A program made the translations under genes and the position numbers. The notes under the pieces were generated by a model. It searched no databases. It was not told the DNA's origin and worked only from the letters and a program-made list of their open reading frames with translations. A DNA stretch of 64,000 nucleotides, taken from the NCBI GenBank assembly GCA_000827495.1, contig KN817626.1, positions 74,141 to 138,140 of the forward strand, read 5' to 3'. Shown piece after piece: positions 46,600-55,977 of this stretch; within the stretch, counting starts at the first letter, position 1, and each line of letters begins with the position of its first letter. This DNA comes from Hypholoma sublateritium FD-334 SS-4 (lineage: Eukaryota > Basidiomycota > Agaricomycetes > Agaricales > Strophariaceae).

Positions 46600-47540
46600 G
46601 AGAGCCGAAAAGGACCGATCGGTAACGTTAACCCCGGCGGCCGAAGCCGGGGATATTTGAATCAAACATTGCTCAATAAGCTTGCTCATTGACTCGGAGC
46701 GCTGAGCGCACCTACCTCATCCTTACTTATAACTAACCCAAAGCTAAGTAACCTTATGGCTATATCCAACTTATGTCTTCTCTATCGCAACTCTGAACCC
46801 AAACCCGAACACTTCAAATCTTGTTCCCAAGCTCCCAGAACTCCGCAACATCATTCCCTTCCAATTCCCTTCACTTCACCTTGACTTTCGAATTCCAGCC
46901 AGTTTGCAACCAGTTCACGGTGCCAATTTCATGATGCTTACACAAATTCAAGACCGCCGTCGGAGTACGGAACGACCGTCCGCACGGACGGAACCGGAGT
47001 GTCGTGCTAGTAGGGGGCCGGAAAGGTGAGCTCCTCTCCCCGACGTACCGTTCCAGTAATCATGAAGTGGCGACCTTCAGAACTTCGTGATACGTTGCGA
47101 AGACTCGCCGCGGGCCTTCGCGACGGACACGAAATTGAAGGACGACGGCGTGCGCGTACGCACCAGGTTCCTATACTCGCAGTATGACCGAGGGCCGGCG
47201 CAGCAAGGATACACCGCGGAATCATCTTCTCGCTGTTGGCGTACGAGCTCGTACAGGCAGTATGTTCGCGAATTCTGATCTGATAGGTAAGTTGACGCGT
47301 AGAGCGCCTAATGTCTAGCTGCAATGAAACGGTGTGCTGATAGCGCGCTTTCTTTGTAGAGGACAAGCATTTCTTGTGGACTCTATCTGAATCTCCGCAT
47401 GTTTATGATAACGTGTGCTGGGTATCTGAGCTTAGGCTGCGGGAGATTGCTCTCCCACCAAATTCCGCCTGCGAACTCGCGCCGCTGAGGGCTCGAGCCC
47501 GGTGGAGGCATCGTGTACGGCATGTAGTGAGTTACTCACT
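46600..47540 (-). pseudogene. Relic of an unidentified gene, copy 2
   Basis: Collinear with 37.08-37.98 kb: a GGTAACGTTAACCCCGGC block, the FNFVSVAKARGES frame, ITKFWRSP, and a RYPAHVIINMRRF segment near 47410, all on the minus strand, with more stops than copy 1. The identity of the parent gene is unknown. It shows that the duplicated unit contained this gene next to the zinc-finger gene. Confidence 0.5.
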
Positions 47541-47689
47541 GACTGCCATATAATTCGAGTGTCGCTGACTCTGGCATCGGGACAAGCTAGGGAGTGTCTT
47601 CGAAATGTCAATGTCTCTGAAAGGAAGCGGAAGATAGACGCTGTCCACCAATCTGAGATTGTTCACGTTCGACGACGCCGTGGGGAGCC

Positions 47690-48024
47690 GTCCGTGAGCG
47701 CGGAGTACGAAGAATATATGGCAATCACGGGGCGCGGATCGTTCATTGACCATAGCGCCGCGAGCTGTTCGTAGGGTGGGTAGCGGCGGCACCGCGTGGG
47801 ATTCATAGGGAGCATCGCGAACGGCGGCGGCGGTGCACCGGGAGCGCGATCGTCGCGGAAGACGTTGACGACAGGGCGAATGAAGACCGTGTCCATCCGG
47901 CTGCGAGGCGCGAACGTCGCATGTACGGTGCTAAGGTCCAGCTAGACGTTCACCGGGGGGGCTCAGCTTCAAGGGGCACATCCGCTCGTACAACAAGCAG
48001 AAGACGTACAAGTGTCATTGACCG
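47690..48024 (+). pseudogene. Decayed zinc-finger gene fragment psi-B
   Basis: Aligns to 30670-30985 of the intact gene: SAEYEEYMAITGRG and SFIDH, a TGRMKTVSIR-like linker, finger 1, then LKGHIRSYNKQKTYKCH before a TGA. Multiple frameshifts and stops. Ends abruptly where psi-C begins with 5' gene sequence. Confidence 0.8.
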
Positions 48025-48029
48025 AGAGT

Positions 48030-49590
48030 CCCCTCCCCGCCCCCATCCCAGCTCCACAAACCTTCCTACAACTGCTCCTACGAGAACACGCACCTTTCCC
48101 AGTTTTTGAAATTCACCTTTACCAGTGAAGAGTTTGACTGCGACTTGAGGTCAGCGCATCGCGCACCCGCAGGATGTCGACTCCGAGCCTGGTGGCTACG
48201 ACCCCGCCGGTCAGGTCCACCTCGACGGCGGCGGTCCCCAGTTCACCGGCACTGGTGATCACACAACTGCCACCCTCGACGCATCGTTTCCCCTACTCAA
48301 CTGGGCCTTCGCCACCTGCATCCAGCATCCAGCATTGCAGATTGTCGCCCATTGACAACGACCGGTCCTCATCTTATAACGACGACGATCCCCAATACAT
48401 GGCGCCGAGCTCGCCCCCAAGAGTTGCCCCGGACGGGCTCGCGTACCCGCGTCACCTGGCCGCGGGCGGGTGCTACTCGTGCGCTTTGTTTGCCGCGTCG
48501 CACTCGCGGTCGTTCGCCCCAATGCATCCCTGCACGCAGTACCCTCGCCGTCGCTGCAGCCATCAACCGACGGGCGGGGGGTGGCTTGCGTTGAGTGAGA
48601 ATGGGGAGCCGACGCGATCACTGGGCGCTGGCCGTACGCTGGCACCGGGATCGACTATGCTACGCAGAACGAGAAATTCATGCCAGGGTGCGGCTTCGCG
48701 TTAACGCGGGTGTTCCACCTCCGAGGGGGGCACTTACACTCGCACTACGAGAAACCGAACAATTGACATTGGCGCGTCTGCTGGAAGGGAGTCGCACCGC
48801 CGCATGATCGTAAGCCGTACGAGCAACTGCACAGCAATTTCCGCCCGTTTAAGTGCGCGGCTGAAGGAAGCTCTTTGCGCGGATGAACACGCTGAATCGG
48901 TATGTTGAGAGCGAGGCGGGTGCGAAAGTTGTGGGTGGCGCCCGAGGGTTCGGGAGCGTGGGGCGATGGCGGCTAGCTCGAGGGAGTATGCGGGGATGGG
49001 CGCGGGAGAGATGGACATGGGCGGGCTGGAGGAGGGGGAAGAGAGCGCCGAGGACGTTCAGCCGAGACGGGAGCCACCGAAGCGCATTGCGAGTGGGGGG
49101 CAGCAAGACGAGTGGGCGGGGATGGTACTGTAGCCGGCGGTGCGCGGGGTTGGTCCGCTTTTTTTCGACCATTGCCTCCCCTCTTTGATTCTCTTCTCTA
49201 TCCTCACCACACCGGACGCCGACACTCCGGGCGCTCGCTTGCCACCCTATCCGCTGCACTCTGCCCATCGCCATGCAACGTCCTAACTCGCACTCCCATG
49301 CCCTACGACTTCGATGTCTATTTTCTACGTCCTGGCACTCCCGCACGGCACGACCCACGATTCCTTGCTTACATATATATACTCCGTTGATACTGCTGTC
49401 CTGCAGCTATTTTACGCTGCTTTTGTTTTGATTTATCTAATCTACTCTTTAGTGACTTGTCCCGCTTTTGCCCTTCTTAGCTCTGAGGCGCTGGTCACTC
49501 CAGTGGGCTGGGGGCCAAGTGGAGGCTTGGGACTTTTCTTTTTATTCCTTTTTTTGTTTTGGTTTTCTATCTATGTATGAGTATTTTATT
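48030..49590 (+). pseudogene. Decayed zinc-finger gene copy psi-C
   Basis: Starts with sequence matching exon 1 (about 27310 onward: PSYNCSYENTHLSQ, and DVDSEPGGYDP), loses the intron and polyglutamine region, then matches 30640-31349: LSENGEP, finger 1 remnants, the KPYEQLHSNFRPFKC region, MNTLNRYVESEAGA and the C-terminal GGQQDEWAGMVL end. Numerous frameshifts. The last part keeps a long open frame but lacks working fingers. Confidence 0.82.
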
Positions 49591-49969
49591 TGAATGGGAG
49601 ACTCCATTCAAATAAGATACTCATACATGGTTTATACTCGGAGCAATTTTTTATGCGCGTGTTTGAAGTTCCGGGCGTCGCTTCCCTCGGAGCTGGTCTC
49701 GCACCCGATTCAAAAGTCTACGCCTTGCTACATACAACTCTTAAAGAGCTCAACATAGTCACAGGTTCGATCATTATTAAAGACATGCATGAATGTGGAT
49801 TTAATTATTGATATATACACTGACACAGTGGGGGTAAGGCGTGCTGTCACATAAAGATATCGTGATTTTTGGGGCGAAGCTCATATCCTTTCGAACGACC
49901 AAGAAACCAAGAGTAGCATGCAAGTGGGAGTAAAATGAAATATCCATGAGCAGGTACATGGCTCGCGGC

Positions 49970-51654
49970 TCAGGCATCCGAGTCGAGAGTTAGATCGATT
50001 GTTTCCCCAGGCAGAAAGCGACACATGTTCTCTGCCTTCACCCTTTTGTTGGCTGCATCTTTCCCCTCTTTAATTTGTCGTTTTTTACTTCTAATTGTTT
50101 CCAAGTGTAGCTGTGATGAAATATATTCAGTCAAATGATCGCCAGTTCCCCCCAGGCACAACGGGACATACCAGCAACATGCTTATTTTCGAATCGATAT
50201 CATCCTCTTCCGCTGTTTTCAGGGATGTTATGGTCGGTTTCTCTTCCTCCGTGGTTGACCAGCCCATGTGTGGATATAATTTAGAGCCAGTAAGCATTGA
50301 AAGAGCTGTATTTTCGTCGTCCGTAACTAGCTTAGGCGTGGAGTGGAGAGCAGTCTCGGCGGCAATGCGAGCATTCGGTGGATCGTTTGCGGCCGAAGGT
50401 AATTGGTTGTTCCTTTCTTGGTCAATCATACTGAGGAGGGGAATCGGAGGGGCACGGGGAGACCCGTGTATCTCAGGAAGCGCAGCCTCTGGAGCCAGAG
50501 TGACAGGGCCAGCTGGTAACGGGAGTGGTGGATGTTTGGGTGCCACACCGTGTGCCTGTAGAATTTCTGAGAAACAAGTTGTTGATCAGGATTTAACTGA
50601 CGGAGATATATTTACTTGCGCACCGATTGGTCGGTACTTGAAGATAAATGTCACCATACATTCTTTTATTTCTCGGAATGACACCGCTGTGGGCTTTTTA
50701 GGAGTTTCTGAAACATTAGAAGCTTCTGCCCTAAGGCGTTCAAGCACATTGGGCCGTCCTAGAGTACGAGGAGGTGCCTCCTTGGGCATACAACTTGGTC
50801 TAGTAAAGCTCTCTCCAAACCTGTGTAATAGCAAGAGAACAAGAACGTCAGAACCTAACTAGATAAAATTGAGGTAGTCACCGTGCTTGATCTGATGTGG
50901 AATCATCGTTGTTTTGCTCGAGCTCTCGTGAACCATGCGAATGCTGGGAATATGTTCGGCGTGGCTTTTAGATACACCCATCCCGCTGTTACTCTGGTTT
51001 CTTTCGCTGTCTCTGTCGCTTTCATCGTCGGAGTCAGAGTCAGACTCGGAGTCAGTTCCGTCGCTCTCCTCACTATTCCAGCTCTCATCCCTGACTTTCT
51101 CGCGGACAATATGGACCCCACGGTGTATTGTTATCTTGATCTCCCCAATATTCCCTGTCATTGGATTGTTCAGTAGCAATGTATCAAAATGCGTGTCATT
51201 ATCTGTAATTTCAATTCTGTCAGCCTGCTATTATCCACACATGTAATGATGCATGCACATTACATACCTGTTATGCTGAGCTCCCCGAAGACAAACGGTC
51301 GCCTTGTCGCCTTCGAAGTCACCACAGAACCATATATCCTCTTCCCAACAAAACCTTTCTCGAGAGGCCTGTACACAATCTTTGTACCGTCAAGGAATAT
51401 CGCGGGAGAGCAGTGGTAGGATGTCTCCTCCTTTTTCAAGGAGACTGAAAATTTCTAGAGTATGCGATACAAAATCAGCTACACCAAAGTCTGTGGAAGC
51501 TAGTAATAATCACCTGTCCCAGTTCAGATGCGATCCAGCAGGTAACTTCTTTTTTACGCTTGTTCGTGTCCACCGCGTAACAGTGGGCCAATTTTCCGCC
51601 AATCTTGATCATTGCCCTGAAACGACCAAACTGTAGCCCGTCATTGTTTCCCAT
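49970..51654 (-). CDS. DUF7918-family protein B, 458 aa, with C-terminal SUMO-interaction-like motif
   Basis: Paralogue of A. Exons on the minus strand: 51654-51514, 51454-51268, 51202-50887, 50820-50624, 50566-50172, 50110-49970; the first two exons have the same lengths as in A (141 and 187 nt). Domain landmarks: LQFGRFRAMIKIGGKLAHCY, KKEVTCWIASELGQ, RRPFVFGELSITD, IGEIKITIHRGVHIV, an acidic DSESDSDSDDESD run, MVHESSSKTTMIPHQIK, and VTFIFKYRPIEILQAHG. It ends GETIDLTLDSDA, a close match to the SUMO-interacting consensus (I/V-D-L-T plus acids). The third intron needs a GC donor (AA|GCACGG) where A has GT. Divergently arranged with gene C across 880 bp. Confidence 0.82.
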
Positions 51655-52535
51655 GATATGCTGCAGTGAGATTTTTGGGAAGAAAATGGGAGTCCAAAGC
51701 TGGTAGTGCATTTTACCTGAAAATATAGATATCAACCGTCCGGTGATGTATCTTCACACGTCACGGTTGTTTGAATTTACGTATTTACTATGGAAAGGTT
51801 ATTTATTTACCGAGGGTGTAAAAAGCGGAGATTCACAGAGCTAGAACCCCATTTTCAGTGGGAAAAGCCAGGGGGGTTATATCGGAAAATTGAAACCCTG
51901 CAGAGCGGACATGCTTTCTTTTCTGAACAACAAACTTCTTGTGACCGTTCTTTTGCCATTCTTTTCCCAGTTCTATGGGCATTGAAAAGGGGGGTTCTCA
52001 AATAGAATTTTCTGAAAATTAATTTATGCCGAGAGTTCAAACGTTGATGGAACATTAGATCTTTACTTTCGGACCAGTTATTGACATGTTGATCAGCAAT
52101 GGTACAAAATCTACAATACTATGTATTGCTGGCCGCTTCCGGAGAGTAGCCAAAAGAAATTTCAATGGGCCAATAGTCTCCTCTTACTATAATCTTAAAA
52201 AACAATAGAGGGCAAATAGAGGGAAGCGTACGCGGTGAACCGAAGAGCGTCGCATAGACAGAACTCTTTTCATTTGCACCCCAAATTTTTGGCAACAATG
52301 GTAACATCGAAATAAAGTTTATTGACGAACTTCGAAATAAAAATATCTGCTCATTGGCGTGTTCATCGGGTGAAAATTGGGCGAGTAAATGTTGATCCCT
52401 TTTTTGGTAGGCTTAAGAGCGTTTTGCTGCAAAGTTGTACCAAAACGATTCTACTTTGCACGACGCACAGTAACCCAACAATCAACCAACACCGAAACAT
52501 TCTCCCTTTATCCTGAGCAACCTCAAACCTTGGAA
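51655..52535. other. Divergent intergenic region between DUF7918 genes B and C
   Basis: About 880 bp that must contain both promoters. No coding sequence; short ORFs only. Confidence 0.5.
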
Positions 52536-54237
52536 ATGAGCAACACAAACGGACTGGGACATCCAAGTCTATCTGGCAACATTTCGGAGCCTCAAACCAC
52601 AATAGCATTCGGACCGTTCGAGGCATCTGTGCAAATCAATGGCCAAAAGACCAGGTGTTATGCTATCGACAACGACAATAGTGGGAAGCAAGTCACTTCT
52701 TGGATTGCATCCGAAGTGGGCCAGGTAGCTATAAGTATTTATTAGTTGACTAATTTTTCGGTAGTTAAAATCTCTGCTTTATTTCTAGAAATTCTCTTTC
52801 TCGCTCACCAAAACGGAGACACAATGCCATTGTGAAGTGACAGGGTTTGTTAACGGGAAAAATATTGGATGGTTCGCTCTCGAAAAATGGAGCACGGAAA
52901 CGGTCACATTCAGTGGCGCAGTAACGTCAGAGTCAACAGCAAGGCACTTTATTTTCATCCCAGTCACTGGCAGCATTAAGGGTAATTATTAATTTATCAG
53001 AAAAATACAGCGACTCGAACTCTCATGCAGCCCTCCGTCAGACGACAAAGAAGTTCACGATCTGACGAGGCTCTCAGGCGCAGCAGAAAATGAGAAAGGG
53101 AAATTCAAGATACAAATCCGTCGGGCATCTGGGTTGTTTTATAGCGACGTAAAAGACTATAAAGCAGAATATCTTCCAGAAATGCCAGAAAGAAACAAGG
53201 AGCACACCCCCGAGGTACACAATAATATACACGAGGGCTCTACCAATTTCATGCCTCATCAAATCGGGTAAAGCATCCATAACTTACACAATTTATTTCA
53301 CCCAAGTCCTTACATTATTCTACATTTATTGCTGACAGCCTCGCGAAGACACACAGCCTTGCAGATTTCGACAATAAATATTTCAAACGTGTTCACGAGC
53401 TTCTGGCAACCTTTGTATTTGTGTATCGCCCAATCGGTGCGCATCTTAGCGTTACATCCCTCGACGAGTTTAAGTTGATATTATTTTTCACTGTCAGGGC
53501 TGTTACAAAAAATGAATATTGCCCCGAGCCTTGCATCTCCTCCGAATCTCGAGGGAATTCTGACTTTCGACGCTCTCAAGCCCATTTCTCAGTCAACTCG
53601 GACATATGTCCAAGACATGCCTGCTCCCGATCATCTATGGACCCCCCGCGTGACAGCAATACGGGATCAGCCAATCGATTCCACTACTGCTACTGCTATA
53701 AACCCTGGCAAAATCAGCACACCGCTTGGGTCGCCCATTCCTTCTAACGCGGCAGAAGAACCAATGGAGAGTATACACGGTGTTGCAGGCAACTCACTTC
53801 AAGTTGGGTTCCTCGCACGCACACCGAGTCCAATTCAAGTTGATTCTCTCGATACCACTCCGACGCTCTCTTCTTTGTATGATCTACTCAACCCAACTTC
53901 TCGGGGAGGTGATGACTTGCAGCCAACAGGGAATTCCGGGTCGAGTTTTTCTTCTCTTTCCAATATTCCGAGAATGCCGAGTATGGGAGTCAAAATGTTA
54001 GAAACATCAGCACTGATAGCTGTGGACGAAGAAGAGACTCGACTATTGGTATGTTGTATATCAATATCCAGAGATTACTTCACCCGTTTGACTTGCAATA
54101 TTGTCTAGATGGAACTTGAGAAATTAGAAAGCAGGAAATACCAACTAAAAAAGGAAAGAAAAGCCTTGGCTGCTGCCAGCCGGAGAGTCATTGCGAGGGC
54201 GGGATCTCCAGAAATGATTGATTTGACTATCGATTAA
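52536..54237 (+). CDS. DUF7918-family protein C, 461 aa, with C-terminal SUMO-interaction-like motif
   Basis: Most diverged of the three paralogues. Six exons: 52536-52724, 52789-52981, 53042-53267, 53339-53436, 53498-54048, 54109-54237 (462 codons). Starts MSNTNGLGHPSLSGN, then TIAFGPFEASVQINGQKTRC, VTSWIASEVGQ, a variable middle, KGKFKIQIRRASGLF, MPHQIG, LLATFVFVYRPIGLLQKM. It lacks the acidic stretch of A and B. The C-terminal part is Ser/Pro-rich; the last exon has a Lys/Arg-rich helix (KLESRKYQLKKERKAL) and ends PEMIDLTID. Shared intron positions with A and B show common descent. Confidence 0.82.
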
Positions 54238-54484
54238 TCCAATAGTAATGTTGAAATTCGGGCCAAGGGCATAGCATCAAACACAACAAAACGGGCAGTG
54301 CATTGATGCTCAATGCACGCCTTACATTGATGTAAAGTCAGAGCAGCGCATTGCACTGAGCTCCTTAACAACGTAACTACTTGAGTTAAGCGAAAAGATA
54401 AGATCAAACGAATGGGGAAAGGAGATCGATATTTTTGGAAACGGCACGCGAGCAGTACACACATACATGAGCGAAATCTGTATT

Positions 54485-54934
54485 CTACTTTCTGGAGACG
54501 GGCCAAGAGCTACAAAGTGTGTCTTAATACACAACGAACGGAAAGGTAGTGAAGCACGTACCCGACCTTCTTGAGGCGGTCCTCAATCATCGACAGGGAG
54601 GTACCCCGAAGATCGCCCGCTCGTCCGCCGCAATTCTCTGCTGGAGTGTATTCCGGATCACGCTCGTCGAGCGCGAACTTCACGATTCCGAGGAATCGCT
54701 CGTGGTTCTTTAAATTGCCGTAAAGGCGCGAGGTAACTAAACGACGATCCCCGTGAGGAGTGGACCTGCTCAGACGGCCGACGCGCGTTAGCATGATCCA
54801 CGATCGAGGACATGGACCTACATGATCGCGAGGTTGCCGGCGCTGGCTGGTAACTCCTTCCTGATCCTATTGAGCGCTATAGTACCGCCCTGAAGGAGTC
54901 TAGCCTCCAGAGTAGCCTTACAGGCTTTTTTCAT
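54485..54934 (-). CDS. Small three-exon hypothetical protein, 113 aa
   Basis: Minus-strand exons 54934-54822, 54765-54562 and 54509-54485 join to 114 codons with clean GT-AG introns of 56 and 52 nt and a CTAAC-type branch site in the first. Reads MKKACKATLEARLLQGG, then RIRKELPASAGN, RLYGNLKNHERFLGIVKF, DERDPEYTPAENCGG, DLRGTSLSMIEDRLKKVG and ends VSRK. An ATG at 54952 would add 6 aa. Composition is charged and globular, with no signal peptide or membrane helix. I do not recognise the family; the splice structure is the main support. Confidence 0.5.
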
Positions 54935-54952
54935 GATGAAGATGGTGATCAT

Positions 54953-55977
54953 GTGGTGGGTTTAGTGACGATTCTGGAGGGGCGAGGTTGGATGTAGTGA
55001 TTGATATGGAGTGTGGATGAGAAAGAGAGTTGTGTGGGGTGCCAGGTTTATATGTCTTCTGACTGCGAGAAAAGTGACAAAGTTAAAAAGTGTCACTCTG
55101 TACAGTTCATACCAATATATACCAATATAAATAATGGATGTGCGCGCTTATTTATTTGACAAGGTTCTGCATTGCAAGCGCCTATTTGGTAGGGCCCTGT
55201 AATTAAATATAGTTTCCACAATCCTCAATAAATAATTAGCTTGTATCTCCACCATTCGTCGCATGTGGTGGTAACAGTGAGAGATTGTACACTGCTATTT
55301 CTTCTACCGGGATCTTCTTCGTCGCGCTAAGCCTAGAAGTATAAGTATACGATGCCGCCGGCGCTGCGGGCGCGCGAGGTACGTACATGGAGTTACCTGC
55401 GGTCGGTACCCGCGCTACACAGTCTGTAGACTCGGGAGGCCTGAGTGATCCCATTGGCAGAGTTGGGGCAGGGGTGCATTTTCGCCTCCGTACCACACAG
55501 GCTGGGAGCTCGGGATGTCCATCCACTGCCACCTGCGAACACGGAGCTGGGAATGCGGGATGCACGCGCGTCACCACCAGAAACTCTGGAATTGGGGCGC
55601 GCTTCCAACATGCTTCATAATCTGAGCATGGGTGCCCGTGCGCTTCCAGCGCAGATATGGAGAGCGGGCGCACCGGAAAAATAGTGCTACATACGCTGCG
55701 CGCCAGACACGCGCGCACTGCCACCGGCGATGCGCCGCCCACAGATAGGCGTGGGATATACGGGCGCTGTACATATGTACTACCAAAGTCGTGCCACACG
55801 CGTTGGCGACGCGCCGTCCTTTCCAGCCGCAGACTATGGCTTGATACCTCGGCGAGGCAAGAGAGTGGCGTGTACGCGTGCACCCACTGTTGGCGCAGAC
55901 CTTCACTCCCTTCACCTCAATGACCTGCGCGCGTGCATCTGGGCCACGCGAGCACGCGACCGATGTTAGTCGGGGTC
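54953..55977. other. 1-kb region with a GC-rich patch and no supported gene
   Basis: Upstream of the 113-aa gene it is AT-rich; 55350-55970 is GC-rich. A 215-codon minus ORF (55236-55883) has no start context or family features and shares composition with open frames on the plus strand, so it is probably chance. Confidence 0.4.

Noticed and set aside
55236..55883. 215-codon minus-strand ORF
   Set aside because: Open frames exist on both strands of the same GC-rich patch, with no family signature or splice support.
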